Source: Comamonadaceae bacterium (GTDB taxonomy: Bacteria; Pseudomonadota; Gammaproteobacteria; Burkholderiales; Burkholderiaceae_C). From it: DNA of 64,000 bases. The position numbers were made by a program, and so were the translations under genes. The DNA lies in NCBI GenBank assembly GCA_947448735.1, contig CANFOS010000023.1, positions 1 to 64,000 on the forward strand, in the 5' to 3' direction. The notes beneath the pieces are model-generated. The model was not told the DNA's origin. It did no database searches and saw only the letters and a program-made list of their open reading frames with translations. Shown one piece after another: positions 50,307-60,839 of the stretch (position 1 is its first letter; every line of letters begins with the position of its first letter).

Positions 50307-50783
50307 CTAATCTTGCGAGCGTTTTTTCAGGCTTTTTAGCTGAGGTTTTTTGGCGCGCTTGACCGTGCCGCCCGGTGTCAACCGCTGGTTGCCCAGCACG
50401 CGCAAGACCTTGACTTCAGGCCGCTGGCCGTAGCGTGAACTGTTTTTCAAGACTTTGACCTCGCGCGGGCCGGCCATCCGGTCTTCGCTGACCTTCTTTT
50501 CTTTTTCTGGCATGGGCCGCCACAGCACCAGCAGCTTGCCAATATGCTGGATGGGCGCAGCGCTCAGCTCGTTCGACAACTGCTGAAAAACTGCCTCGCG
50601 GGCGACACGGTCATCCATCTGTGCACGCACTTTGATGAGCCCGTGAGCATTGAGTGCGGCGTCAACTTCTTTCTTGACGGCAGGGGTCAAGCCGCCAGAG
50701 CCAATCATGACGACGGCATTCAAATGATGGGCATCGGCGCGGTGGTCTTTGCGCTGGGCAGGGGTAAGTATTATTTGGGCCAT
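50307..50783 (-). CDS. yhbY: YhbY/CRM-domain RNA-binding protein
   Basis: LTPAQRKDHRADAHHLNAVVMIGSGGLTPAVKKEVDAALNAHGLIKVR; IQHIGKLLVLWRP; divergent from rlmE. Confidence 0.88.
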   Translation of the reverse strand: MAQIILTPAQRKDHRADAHHLNAVVMIGSGGLTPAVKKEVDAALNAHGLIKVRAQMDDRVAREAVFQQLSNELSAAPIQHIGKLLVLWRPMPEKEKKVSEDRMAGPREVKVLKNSSRYGQRPEVKVLRVLGNQRLTPGGTVKRAKKPQLKSLKKRSQD

Positions 50784-50826
50784 GGCCTGATTATCGGTGA
50801 CCCGGCCTTCGGTAGACAATTGGCAC

Positions 50827-51549
50827 ATGAAGTCAAACGTCAAGCCCAGTACCGAGAAAGCCAAAAAAACCGATGCCGACAGCGCCAAACGGGGCAGCAA
50901 GGTCAACAAGGCCTGGCTGCACGACCACATCAACGACCCGTATGTCAAGCTGGCGCAACGCGAGGGCTATCGGGCGCGCGCTGCTTACAAGCTCAAGGAA
51001 ATTGACGAAAGTCTGAGCCTTATCAAGCCTGGCAGCCTGGTGGTGGACTTGGGCAGCACACCGGGCGCGTGGAGCCAGTATGCACGCCGCAAAATGTCAC
51101 CCAGGGGCGCAGCGACGGGCGAGTTGAATGGTCAGATTGTCGCGCTGGACTTGCTGGCGATGGAGCCGATTGAGGGCGTGGTGTTTATCCAGGGGGATTT
51201 TCGTGATGCCGAAGTGCTACAGGTTTTAGAGCAAACTTTGCATGAGCACGGGGCGGGCAAGAAGCTGGACCTGGTCATGTCAGACATGGCACCGAATTTG
51301 TCGGGCATTGAATCAGCTGACGCCGCGCGTATCAGTGACCTGGTTGAGCTGGCGGTTGACTTTGCAAGCCAGCACCTCAAGCCAGAGGGTGCACTGGTCG
51401 TCAAGTTGTTCCACGGCGGGGCATATGACCCGATGGTCAAGCTCTTCAAAGACACCTTCAGTGTCGTCAAGCGGTTTAAACCCAAGGCATCCAGACCCGG
51501 GTCGTCCGAAACATTTTTGGTGGGGCTGGGGCTGAAAAACCGGTCTTAA
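50827..51549 (+). CDS. rlmE: 23S rRNA (uridine-2'-O-)-methyltransferase
   Basis: [65 protein letters not shown]. Confidence 0.96.
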   Translation: MKSNVKPSTEKAKKTDADSAKRGSKVNKAWLHDHINDPYVKLAQREGYRARAAYKLKEIDESLSLIKPGSLVVDLGSTPGAWSQYARRKMSPRGAATGELNGQIVALDLLAMEPIEGVVFIQGDFRDAEVLQVLEQTLHEHGAGKKLDLVMSDMAPNLSGIESADAARISDLVELAVDFASQHLKPEGALVVKLFHGGAYDPMVKLFKDTFSVVKRFKPKASRPGSSETFLVGLGLKNRS

Positions 51550-51707
51550 ATGGCATACAGACCGGGCAAAAACCCTAAACCCGCGTGCCTCCAAGGGGTG
51601 TACGCTTGAAATTATCCCGTTTTTGCCCTTGAAAGGCCTAAAATGCGACGCATCTGCCCTTTCAATGACGCACTCGGTGCATCTGGGTTTTTTGATCGGA
51701 GTCCTCC

Positions 51708-53630
51708 TTGAACAATCAGTGGTTTTCAAAAGTTGCAATCTGGCTGGTGATCGGCATGGTTCTGTTCACCGTTTTCAAGCAATTTGACACGCGTGGCGGC
51801 GTTGGCGCCAATTACTTGGGCTACTCCGACTTTCTTGAAGAAGTTCGAGGAAAACGCATCAAGACTGCAACAATCGCCGAAGGTCAGGGCGGCACTGAAA
51901 TTGTGGCCACCACCACAGATGACCGCAAAGTCCGAACCACAGCAACCTATTTAGACCGTGGCCTGGTCGGTGACTTGATTGCCAACGACGTGAAATTTGA
52001 TGTCAAAGCACGCGAAGAAAGCTCGTTGCTGATGACCTTGCTGGTCAGCTGGGGCCCGATGCTGCTGTTGATTGGCGTCTGGGTGTACTTCATGCGGCAA
52101 ATGCAGGGTGGCGGCAAGGGTGGGGCTTTCAGTTTCGGCAAGTCCAAAGCGCGTTTGCTGGATGAGTCCACCAACCCGGTCACCTTTGCAGATGTGGCTG
52201 GATGCGACGAGGCCAAAGAAGAAGTCAAGGAGGTGGTTGACTTTCTGAAAGACCCGTCCAAGTTTCAAAAATTAGGCGGACGCATCCCACGCGGCTTGTT
52301 GCTGGTGGGCCCACCGGGCACGGGTAAAACCCTGCTGGCCAAGAGCATTGCCGGCGAAGCCAAGGTGCCTTTTTTCTCGATCTCGGGTTCAGACTTCGTC
52401 GAAATGTTTGTCGGCGTGGGCGCGTCGCGTGTGCGCGACATGTTCGACAACGCCAAGAAAAATGCACCCTGCATCATCTTCATCGATGAGATTGACGCGG
52501 TTGGCCGTCAGCGCGGTGCCGGCCTGGGTGGCGGCAACGACGAGCGCGAGCAAACCCTGAACCAGATGCTGGTCGAGATGGACGGCTTTGAAACCAATGT
52601 CGGCGTGATTGTGGTGGCTGCCACCAACCGCCCCGACATCCTGGACGCTGCTTTGCTGCGCCCTGGCCGTTTCGACCGCCAGGTGTATGTGACGCTGCCA
52701 GACATTCGTGGCCGCGAGCAGATTTTGAACGTGCACATGCGTAAAGTGCCTTTGGGCCAGGACGTGAGCCCCGGCGTGATTGCACGCGGAACGCCCGGCA
52801 TGAGTGGTGCCGATTTGGCCAACTTGTGCAACGAAGCCGCTTTGATGGCTGCACGCCGGAACGCCCGCACGGTTGAAATGGTCGACTTTGAAAAGGCCAA
52901 AGACAAAATCCTGATGGGACCGGAGCGCAAGAGCATGGTCATGCCGGAAGAAGAGCGCCGCAACACTGCGTACCACGAGTCAGGCCACGCGCTGATTGGC
53001 AAGATGTTGCCCAAATGTGACCCAGTCCACAAAGTCACCATCATCCCGCGCGGCCGCGCCCTGGGCGTGACGATGAGCTTGCCCGCTGCAGACCGCTACA
53101 GCTACGACAAAGAGTTCATGCTCAGCCAGATCAGCATGCTGTTTGGTGGTCGCATCGCCGAAGAAGTCTTTATGAACCAGATGACCACCGGCGCCAGCAA
53201 TGACTTCGAGCGTGCAACGGCTTTGGCCCGAGACATGGTGACCCGCTACGGCATGACCGAGGCGCTGGGCCCCATGGTCTATGCTGAAAACGAAGGCGAA
53301 GTGTTCTTGGGCCGTTCGGTCACCAAGACCAACAATGTGTCCGAGACCACCATGCAAAAAGTCGATGCCGAGGTGCGTCGCATCATTGACCAGCAGTACG
53401 ACGTGGCGCGCAAGCTGATCGAGGACAACAAAGACAAAATGCACGCCATGGCCAAGGCGCTGATTGAATGGGAAACCATTGATTCAGACCAGATCGACGA
53501 CATCATTGCCGGAAAAGAACCTCGGCCGCCTAAAGACTGGACGCCGCGCAACCCGTCCGTCGGCGGGACGGGCGGTTCCAGCGGTGGCACGCCGGCTGTG
53601 GCGACCGACCCGGCACCGAACGCGGCCTGA
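51708..53630 (+). CDS. ftsH: ATP-dependent zinc metalloprotease FtsH
   Basis: [57 protein letters not shown] (HExxH-type); TTG start. Confidence 0.98.
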   Translation: MNNQWFSKVAIWLVIGMVLFTVFKQFDTRGGVGANYLGYSDFLEEVRGKRIKTATIAEGQGGTEIVATTTDDRKVRTTATYLDRGLVGDLIANDVKFDVKAREESSLLMTLLVSWGPMLLLIGVWVYFMRQMQGGGKGGAFSFGKSKARLLDESTNPVTFADVAGCDEAKEEVKEVVDFLKDPSKFQKLGGRIPRGLLLVGPPGTGKTLLAKSIAGEAKVPFFSISGSDFVEMFVGVGASRVRDMFDNAKKNAPCIIFIDEIDAVGRQRGAGLGGGNDEREQTLNQMLVEMDGFETNVGVIVVAATNRPDILDAALLRPGRFDRQVYVTLPDIRGREQILNVHMRKVPLGQDVSPGVIARGTPGMSGADLANLCNEAALMAARRNARTVEMVDFEKAKDKILMGPERKSMVMPEEERRNTAYHESGHALIGKMLPKCDPVHKVTIIPRGRALGVTMSLPAADRYSYDKEFMLSQISMLFGGRIAEEVFMNQMTTGASNDFERATALARDMVTRYGMTEALGPMVYAENEGEVFLGRSVTKTNNVSETTMQKVDAEVRRIIDQQYDVARKLIEDNKDKMHAMAKALIEWETIDSDQIDDIIAGKEPRPPKDWTPRNPSVGGTGGSSGGTPAVATDPAPNAA

Positions 53631-53654
53631 TTCGGCAAAGCGTCTGACCTCATG

Positions 53655-53681
53655 AAAAACCGGGTTCTTCCCGGTTTTTTT
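53655..53681 (+). terminator. Rho-independent terminator after ftsH
   Basis: AAAAACCGGGTTCTTCCCGGTTTTTTT stem-loop with T tract. Confidence 0.85.
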
Positions 53682-53852
53682 GCGTCGGCGTCGCGAGTTT
53701 CAGTCAATCGAAGGCATACCGGACAGAACGACGGGCAAAAAGATGACACGTTCAAGAGACAAATGGACGTTGAAACCGTGCAAATCCGTTTTTCTGGCTG
53801 GCATACTGACTTATTTCAATCCTGTTTTATTTTGAGTCAGTTGGTTAAATTT

Positions 53853-54749
53853 ATGAGTTCCGTGCAACCGTTGGTGTGGCACACCACACGCTTTCAAATC
53901 GATCTGGGTCAGCCCCGGGTGATGGGCATCGTGAATGTCACGCCTGATTCGTTTTCTGATGGTGGGCAGTTTTTCTCGCCCGGCAGCGGCATGGCCAGCG
54001 CGCTGGCGCATTGCGAACAACTGGTCAAAGACGGAGCAGATATTCTGGACATTGGCGGTGAGTCCAGCCGCCCCGGTGCGCAACCGCTGCCGCTGGCGGA
54101 GGAACTGGCACGTGTGGTGCCTGTGGTGCGGCACGCGGTCACGCTGGGCGTGGCGGTGTCGGTGGACACTTACAAACCAGAAGTGATGCAAGTGGTGCTG
54201 GATTTGGGTGCCGACATCATCAATGACATCTGGGCTTTGCGTCATGCCGGCGCGCGCCAGGTGGTGGCTGCACACCCGGGTTGCGGCGTGTGCCTGATGC
54301 ACATGCATGGTGAGCCGCAAACCATGCAGGCAGAGCCCATGCAGGGCGATGTGGTGGCGCAGGTCGCCGCGTTCTTGAACCATCAGGCGATCACGCTCGA
54401 GGGCATTGGCGTCAACCGCCATCGCATCGTGCTCGACTACGGCATTGGTTTTGGCAAGACGGTTGAACAGAACTTTGCACTGCTTGCCAGGCAAACTGAG
54501 CTGCTGGCTGGAGGGTACCCGCTGCTCGCAGGCTGGTCGCGCAAGTCGTCGCTGGCAGCGGTCAGCAGCACGTCGCTTGAACAGGTTGCGACACTGGACA
54601 TGACCGACCGCATGGTGCCCAGTGTGACGGCCGCTGTGCTGGCCGTTGAGCGCGGTGCGAGCGTGGTGCGGGCGCACGACGTGCGTCAAACGGTGCAGGC
54701 ACTCAAAGTGTGGAGCCGCGTCCAGGCGGCTTCTAAAATAAGCCATTAA
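53853..54749 (+). CDS. folP: Dihydropteroate synthase
   Basis: [65 protein letters not shown]. Confidence 0.97.
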   Translation: MSSVQPLVWHTTRFQIDLGQPRVMGIVNVTPDSFSDGGQFFSPGSGMASALAHCEQLVKDGADILDIGGESSRPGAQPLPLAEELARVVPVVRHAVTLGVAVSVDTYKPEVMQVVLDLGADIINDIWALRHAGARQVVAAHPGCGVCLMHMHGEPQTMQAEPMQGDVVAQVAAFLNHQAITLEGIGVNRHRIVLDYGIGFGKTVEQNFALLARQTELLAGGYPLLAGWSRKSSLAAVSSTSLEQVATLDMTDRMVPSVTAAVLAVERGASVVRAHDVRQTVQALKVWSRVQAASKISH

Positions 54750-54765
54750 CCAAAAGACGGACAAC

Positions 54766-56097
54766 ATGACCAGACAATATTTCGGCACCGACGGCATTCG
54801 CGGCACAGTGGGGAAGCCGCCGATCACGCCGGACTTTGTGCTCCGGCTCGCCCATGCTGTGGGCCGGGTGCTCAAGCGCACAGAAGCGCGCCCCACGGTG
54901 CTGATTGGCAAAGACACCCGCATATCAGGCTACATGTTGGAGAGTGCGCTCGAGTCTGGTTTCAACTCAGCAGGTGTGGACGTGGTGCTGCTCGGCCCGC
55001 TGCCCACCCCCGGCGTGGCCTACCTGACACGCGCCCAGCGCGCCAGTCTGGGCGTGGTCATCAGCGCCAGCCACAACGCATTTCCTGACAATGGCATCAA
55101 GTTTTTCAGTGCCCAGGGCGCCAAGCTGGACGATGCGTGGGAGCTGGCGGTTGAAGCTGCGCTTGAAGAGCCGCCGGTCTGGGCCGACTCTGCGGCCCTG
55201 GGTAAAACCCGGCGCCTTGACGACGCAGCGGGCCGCTACATCGAGTTTTGCAAAAGCACCTTTGCCCACGATTTGACGCTCAAGGGCTTGCGCATTGTGG
55301 TCGATGGCGCGCACGGGGCGGCGTATCACATTGCACCCAAGGTGTTTCATGAACTGGGGGCTGAAGTGGTGGCGATTGGCTGTGCCCCCGACGGCATGAA
55401 CATCAACGACGGTGTCGGTGCCACACACCCCCAAGCATTGATTGAAGCCGTTCGCGCACACCGCGCCGACTATGGCATTGCACTCGACGGCGATGCTGAC
55501 CGTCTGCAACTGGTTGACAGCAGCGGGCGTTTGTTCAATGGCGACGAAGTGCTGTACTTGATGGTCAGTGAACGATTGGCGCGCGGTGAAAAAGTCCCAG
55601 GTGTCGTCGGCACACTGATGACCAACATGGCCGTTGAAGTCGCCCTGCGAGGCAAAGACGTTGAGTTCGTGCGCGCCAAGGTGGGTGACCGATACGTGCT
55701 CGAGGAGCTCGAAAAACGCCGCTGGCTGCTCGGTGGGGAGGGCTCTGGCCACTTGCTGGCGCTGGACAAACACACCACAGGCGACGGCCTCGTCAGTGCG
55801 CTACAAGTGCTGCAAGCCTGCGTGCGCAGCGGCAAATCACTGGCCGAGTTGCTTGCCGACGTGACCTTGTTCCCGCAGACCCTGATCAACGTGCGCCTGA
55901 CATCCGGCCAGGACTGGAAGAGCAACGACCTGCTGAAAACCGAGACCGCCGCGATTGAAGCAGAGCTTGGCCAGACCGGCCGCGTGCTGATACGCGCCAG
56001 TGGAACCGAGCCGCTGCTGCGCCTGATGGTCGAGGCGCGTGATGCGGCGCAGGCCGAAGCTTGCGCCCAGCGGCTTTTCAAGGCGGTCAAGGGCTGA
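54766..56097 (+). CDS. glmM: Phosphoglucosamine mutase
   Basis: [66 protein letters not shown]. Confidence 0.98.
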   Translation: MTRQYFGTDGIRGTVGKPPITPDFVLRLAHAVGRVLKRTEARPTVLIGKDTRISGYMLESALESGFNSAGVDVVLLGPLPTPGVAYLTRAQRASLGVVISASHNAFPDNGIKFFSAQGAKLDDAWELAVEAALEEPPVWADSAALGKTRRLDDAAGRYIEFCKSTFAHDLTLKGLRIVVDGAHGAAYHIAPKVFHELGAEVVAIGCAPDGMNINDGVGATHPQALIEAVRAHRADYGIALDGDADRLQLVDSSGRLFNGDEVLYLMVSERLARGEKVPGVVGTLMTNMAVEVALRGKDVEFVRAKVGDRYVLEELEKRRWLLGGEGSGHLLALDKHTTGDGLVSALQVLQACVRSGKSLAELLADVTLFPQTLINVRLTSGQDWKSNDLLKTETAAIEAELGQTGRVLIRASGTEPLLRLMVEARDAAQAEACAQRLFKAVKG

Positions 56098-56154
56098 AAA
56101 TTGCCTGAACAACGCCTGAAACGGACTTAAAAAAAACCGTTGTAGAGTGCGAAA

Positions 56155-56205
56155 GTGCCTCTAGCCCAATAAATAAATGGGCCAGCAGCTCCTAAAAGAA
56201 GAGCG
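56155..56205 (-). repeat. Dispersed repeat element, copy G (minus orientation), intergenic after glmM
   Basis: Reverse complement GAGCTGCTGGCCCATTTATTTATTGGGCTAGAGGCAC aligns with copy B TAGCTGCTCGCCCTTATTTTTGTTGGGCTACAGGCAC. Confidence 0.7.
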
Positions 56206-57285
56206 TCATCTGTTCAGGCGTGCGTGGGTCACAGACTTCGGATGCTTCAGGCGCCAGCCTTCAAGAAAAGCCAGTGTCACCGCAGACTCATTGGCTTCAG
56301 CCAGCCCGCTCGAAAACAGCGCAACGACATCTGGATCAAATGTCTCGCCACCGGCCAGGTCGCTCAGGCTTCGGAAGGCGATGTAGGGAACCTTGTTGGC
56401 ATAAGCCACGTGGGCCAGCCCGGCGGTTTCCATTTCAAAGCTGTTGGCGTGCAGGTTTTCAAACAGGTATTTTCGGTAGTCGGGGTTGGCCAGAAAGGCG
56501 CTGCCGGTGACACCTGCGCCTCCCACAAGCACCTTGGGCTGCTGGCGAACACACTGCTTGGGGTCCAGCGGCTGGCCTGGTTTAAATGCCGGACCGCACT
56601 GCGACGGCTGGGGCTTGAGCTCGCTTGCTACGGCCAGCATGTCTTTGTCTACCGGGTAGGCAAACACAAACTCGCCTGCTGGTTTGTTTTGGCTGTTTTT
56701 GGCCGTCATGACAAAGTTTTCGCGCATGAAAAGACCGGTGGGCACCTGGCCTTGCGGCGTAGGCAGATGAAATGGCGCCAGAGGCAGGCCATCTTTGCCG
56801 GTTGCCAGTTTCAGCCCCATACAAGACATGTCTGCCGGTTTGCCGCATGGCGACGGCAGCTGAGCGTTGTGACTCCAATAAACCTCCATCGACATCACCC
56901 AGCGGTCAGGAATGGTCACATCCCCCACCTGCAACTGCGGGTTCAGCCCACCGGCAATGCCGCTCATGATGAGTCGGTCAATGCGGAAGTGGTCCAGCAT
57001 CAGCTGTGTCACCATGACACTGTTGATCATGCTCACCCCGCTGAGCACAATCACCACCCGGTTACCGCGCAAGATGCCAGTTGTGAACCGGTTGCCGTTG
57101 ATGACATGCGTTTTGCGCTGCCGCGTTTGCGCCACCAGCAGGTCAGCCTCGGCCCCAAAAGCCGACACCACGCCAATGCGCGGCGAGCAGTCCGTCAGGC
57201 ATTTTGGAGCCAGTTTTGCCGCATGTAAGGGCACATGACATAAAACGCACGCTGCCCATAGGCAACACATCCAGATACCGCGCAT
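56206..57285 (-). CDS. Exported nucleoside phosphorylase-superfamily protein (MTAN/PNP-like fold)
   Basis: Signal peptide; RIGVVSAFGAEADLLV; IDRLIMSGIAGGLNPQLQVGDVTIPDRWV; NSFEMETAGLAHVAYANKVPYIAFRSLSD. Confidence 0.8.
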   Translation of the reverse strand: MRGIWMCCLWAACVLCHVPLHAAKLAPKCLTDCSPRIGVVSAFGAEADLLVAQTRQRKTHVINGNRFTTGILRGNRVVIVLSGVSMINSVMVTQLMLDHFRIDRLIMSGIAGGLNPQLQVGDVTIPDRWVMSMEVYWSHNAQLPSPCGKPADMSCMGLKLATGKDGLPLAPFHLPTPQGQVPTGLFMRENFVMTAKNSQNKPAGEFVFAYPVDKDMLAVASELKPQPSQCGPAFKPGQPLDPKQCVRQQPKVLVGGAGVTGSAFLANPDYRKYLFENLHANSFEMETAGLAHVAYANKVPYIAFRSLSDLAGGETFDPDVVALFSSGLAEANESAVTLAFLEGWRLKHPKSVTHARLNR

Positions 57286-57335
57286 GGTCAGGGTCCTTTT
57301 TTTGTAGAGAAAATTTGATGTTGATGATGAGGTGA

Positions 57336-58220
57336 TCAGGCCGCGCTCTTGTGATGAAAATGGCTGGGCGACTGCCCCATGGCAGCCTTGAACATGGCTG
57401 AAAACGCGCTGTCACTGGCGTAACCGCTGGCGGCTGCCACAGCGCTGATCGACTGGCCTCGCGTCAGCAGGGGCAGGGCGTGGGCGAGGATGGCTTGCTG
57501 GCGCCATTGCTGGTAGCTCAGGCCCAGTTCGTCCCTGAAAAGGCGTGCTGCGGTGCGTTCGCTGGCACCGACATCCGTCGCCCATTCGGCCAGGGTGGCC
57601 CGACCGCCTGGGGCTCGCATCACGGCTTCGCACAAGGCGCGCAGACGCTTGTCGCCAGTTTGCGGGTGTGGCAACGGTACGCCGAGTGCCTGCGTATCGG
57701 CGTGGGTGATTTCGTCGAGTGTCAAATTGGCCAACCACTGTTCGCGCAGCCTGCTCAATGTTTTGCGGCCGGGCCGTCCCACGGCAACACGCGCCTCCTC
57801 GGGGGGTAGCAAAGCGTGGGGGCTGGTGTCCAGTGCATGAATAGCCTCTCGCAGCAAGGGTGACACAACGATGACCCGGCAACCCGTCCACCCTTTGGGT
57901 GTCCGGCTTTTGTGAATGTACAGGGTGCGAAACTCTGCCGCCTCCAGCACGGTGATATGGTGCTGCGCGCCTGGCTCTATCCACACCGCGCGCGAGGGCG
58001 GCACGATGTAGGTCACCATGCTCTGGTTGGCCGGTGCCGTCGTGACCTGCACAATGCCCGAAGCGCAGTACGCCAGCTGCGCCCACGGGTGGTCGTGCGG
58101 CTCGAAGTGGGTGTCAACCGGCATGCTACGGGCGCGCACGCGTACCGGACGCTGTTTGCTGGGGGTGTAGCTGTCAAGGTCGCCCAGCGGGGTTGGCTTG
58201 AGGGGTGGAATTTTGACCAT
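57336..58220 (-). CDS. AraC-family transcriptional regulator
   Basis: Cupin N-terminus (FEPHDHPWAQLAYCASGIVQV) and C-terminal HTH (GASERTAARLFRDELGLSYQQWRQQAILAHALPLLTRGQSISAVAAASGYASDSAFSAMFKAAMGQSP). Confidence 0.93.
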   Translation of the reverse strand: MVKIPPLKPTPLGDLDSYTPSKQRPVRVRARSMPVDTHFEPHDHPWAQLAYCASGIVQVTTAPANQSMVTYIVPPSRAVWIEPGAQHHITVLEAAEFRTLYIHKSRTPKGWTGCRVIVVSPLLREAIHALDTSPHALLPPEEARVAVGRPGRKTLSRLREQWLANLTLDEITHADTQALGVPLPHPQTGDKRLRALCEAVMRAPGGRATLAEWATDVGASERTAARLFRDELGLSYQQWRQQAILAHALPLLTRGQSISAVAAASGYASDSAFSAMFKAAMGQSPSHFHHKSAA

Positions 58221-58312
58221 GCAGTATTGATCGGGCTGGCTTTGTCTGAAATTCGCTGAATATTGGCTATTTGTCGCATTTCAACATATCGGCTTGATAC
58301 TACGATAGCGGC

Positions 58313-59545
58313 ATGAACAATTCAAGCACCTTGGACCTGCCCGCCGCCGTTCCCCTCAGGCAAGACGCCGGCGTGATTGGCCTGGTCGGTTTGGCCCATC
58401 TCATCAGCCACTACAGCCAGTTGCTTTTGGCGCCGCTTTTCCCGTGGTTGAAGACCGAGTTCAACGTCAGCTATACCGAGCTCGGTTTCGTGATGACCGT
58501 CTTTTTTGTGGTGTCATGCGCAGCGCAGGCGGCTTCGGGTTTTGTGGTCGACCGATTCGGCCCTCGCCCGGTTTTGTTTGCCGGTCTGGCGCTGATAGGC
58601 GTGTCAGCCTTTGGCTATGCCCTGAGCACCAGTTACTGGATGCTGGCGGGTGCAGCAGTGATTGGCGGCATCGGCAATGGCGTGTTTCATCCGGTGGACT
58701 ACACGCTCTTGAACCGCAAAGTCAGTGCGCCGCGCTTGGGTCATGCCTACAGCATGCATGGCATCACCGGCAGCCTGGGCTGGGCGCTGGCCCCCGCGAT
58801 GCTGGTGCCGTTGACGCTGGCTTACTCATGGCGGGTGGCCTTGATGGCGGCTGGCACGCTGGCCTTTGTGGTGTTGGCCATACAGCTGCTGAACCGAGAC
58901 AAGCTGGTACTGCCGGCAGCACCCGTCAGCAAAATTACGGCAGAGCAAGACCAAGGCCTGGCTTTTTTAAAAATCCCGGCGGTATGGATGTGCTTCGTAT
59001 TTTTCTTTTGGTACGCCGGTGTGCTCAGTGTGATCCAAACCTTTGCCCCCGAGGCCGCGCGCCAGTTGCATGACGTGCCCTTGCCGCTGGTGGCCATCTG
59101 CCTGACGATTTACATGCTGAGCAGTGCCTGCGGCATGGTGCTGGGCGGTTTTTTGGCAGCAAATGCGGCCCGCTGCGAGCGCATTGTGGGGGCTGCCTTT
59201 GGTATTGCCGCTTCGGCGGCATTGCTGCTGGCGCTGGGCGACTACCCGGTCTGGGTGGTGCCGGTGCTGTTTGGCGTCATGGGTTTTGCGTCCGGCATGT
59301 CCGGGCCGTCGCGTGACTTGCTGGTCAAGGCCTCCACGCCAGACAACGCCTCGGGCCGCGTCTATGGTGTGGTCTACGGAGGGCTGGACATTGGCCAGGC
59401 GGTGACGCCGCTGGTTTTTGGCGTGCTGATGGACCATGGCCAGTACCGCAGCGTGTGGCTGGGCTTGGTGGTGTTGCAAGGTGTGCTGGTGGCCTGTGCA
59501 TTCAATGTCAAAAAAGTCCGGCGTAACGCGCTCGCGCCAGCGTGA
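58313..59545 (+). CDS. MFS transporter
   Basis: About 12 hydrophobic segments; AASGFVVDRFGPRPVLFAGLALIG between TM2 and TM3. Confidence 0.92.
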   Translation: MNNSSTLDLPAAVPLRQDAGVIGLVGLAHLISHYSQLLLAPLFPWLKTEFNVSYTELGFVMTVFFVVSCAAQAASGFVVDRFGPRPVLFAGLALIGVSAFGYALSTSYWMLAGAAVIGGIGNGVFHPVDYTLLNRKVSAPRLGHAYSMHGITGSLGWALAPAMLVPLTLAYSWRVALMAAGTLAFVVLAIQLLNRDKLVLPAAPVSKITAEQDQGLAFLKIPAVWMCFVFFFWYAGVLSVIQTFAPEAARQLHDVPLPLVAICLTIYMLSSACGMVLGGFLAANAARCERIVGAAFGIAASAALLLALGDYPVWVVPVLFGVMGFASGMSGPSRDLLVKASTPDNASGRVYGVVYGGLDIGQAVTPLVFGVLMDHGQYRSVWLGLVVLQGVLVACAFNVKKVRRNALAPA

Positions 59546-59592
59546 GCCAATCGGCAAGCAGAGGCAGTCATATACTTGCCGGTAACGCTCTC

Positions 59593-60372
59593 ATGGGACA
59601 CATCGTGCGCACCAAGCTCTGTTTTTCAGCTTTTTCAGTTCTTGCAGCTTCTGTTTTGATAGCGGCTAGCGTTGCTGCACAGCCGGCTCCCATCAGTTAT
59701 CAACTCACGGGGGACGTGGGTGCCGCGGTGTATGGCACGCAAAGCCTGATTCGCGGTAAAAACAATGAGGCGACTGCGTTGCCGTATTTGTTTGCAGACT
59801 ACGGCCGATTTTTTGCGCGGGTTGACACCTTCGGCATCAAAACGCTGCCCATCGGTAACGGCTACCTTGAGCTGGTAGGCCGTGTTAGCCAGGAAGGCTG
59901 GCGTGCCAATATTGCGCCACTGGGTGGGCTGACCGACCGCAAAAGACCGTTGCCGGTCGGCATTGGCACCTTTCAGCAAACGCCTTACGGCGCTTTTATT
60001 GCCAACGCATTCGTTGATGCAGGCAGCTCGGGTGGCAGCCTGCTGGAAGCCACCTACGCGGCAGAAGTCAAGCTTGGCAGCTTGTCCCTTTACCCACAGC
60101 TGGGCGTGGAGCGCCGCAGCGCCAAGTACGCCAATTACCTGTACGGCGTGACGCCCACCGAGTCAATAGCCAGTGGTTACGCGGCTTATAGCGCGGGTGC
60201 ATCGACCACGCCCGTGCTGGGCTTGGCGGCTGACTATTCATTGACCGAGAACTGGATCGTTAACCTGCAGTTGCGCCGAAAGTGGCAGGATTCCGCCGTG
60301 ACAAACAGCCCGCTGGTCGTACGCAAGACCAACGATACCGCTTATATGGGCTTGTCGTACCGGTTTAAATAA
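59593..60372 (+). CDS. MipA/OmpV family outer-membrane protein
   Basis: Signal peptide; GAAVYGTQSLIRGKNNEATALPYLFADYGRFFARVDTFGIKTLP; C-terminal YMGLSYRFK. Confidence 0.8.
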   Translation: MGHIVRTKLCFSAFSVLAASVLIAASVAAQPAPISYQLTGDVGAAVYGTQSLIRGKNNEATALPYLFADYGRFFARVDTFGIKTLPIGNGYLELVGRVSQEGWRANIAPLGGLTDRKRPLPVGIGTFQQTPYGAFIANAFVDAGSSGGSLLEATYAAEVKLGSLSLYPQLGVERRSAKYANYLYGVTPTESIASGYAAYSAGASTTPVLGLAADYSLTENWIVNLQLRRKWQDSAVTNSPLVVRKTNDTAYMGLSYRFK

Positions 60373-60512
60373 CCGACACCATCGTCCCAGACAGGCTTCC
60401 TGACGGTCGTGCATTAAGCATTTGCCCCAGCGTTTTGTGCCTGCCACCATAATCCGGGTGTAAGGCAGGTTTGGCTCTTCGCGCAACCTCTGCCAAATAC
60501 AAGGAGACCCCC

Positions 60513-60821
60513 ATGAACGATTCAAACACACCAAGAGACGGCGATTTTGCCAATTGGGTTGAAGGTCGTTCAGGGGTGCTGAAATTTGAGCTGGGCGACA
60601 AATTCCCTGTGCCGCCGACCGTCCTGCAGTCACCATCCGTGCATGTGGAGACAAGTGCTCAAAAACTTGAAGAAGTATTGTTGGCGCACGAAGCGCCAAC
60701 CCAGGAGTTTTTGGACGATCTGGCCGCACTTGAGCAAGTGCCTGCCTTGAGTAACGAAGAGTTGGCCAGACAGGCGTATGAAGCTGGTGGTGCCGACGGC
60801 GAAAGCACAATACCTCAATAA
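60513..60821 (+). CDS. Hypothetical protein (DUF3306-like at best)
   Basis: MNDSNTPRDGDFANWVEGRSGVLKFEL...; RBS AAGGAGA upstream; good coding frame. Confidence 0.5.
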   Translation: MNDSNTPRDGDFANWVEGRSGVLKFELGDKFPVPPTVLQSPSVHVETSAQKLEEVLLAHEAPTQEFLDDLAALEQVPALSNEELARQAYEAGGADGESTIPQ

Positions 60822-60839
60822 CGATTGATAACGACGCAC

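Noticed and set aside
51708-51710. TTG start of ftsH as a special translational control
   Set aside because: A TTG start with a nearby GGAG is ordinary in such genomes and needs no special explanation.
53811-54923. 370-aa antisense ORF across folP/glmM start
   Set aside because: His/Arg/Gln-rich composition typical of antisense frames in GC-rich DNA; folP and glmM are certain.
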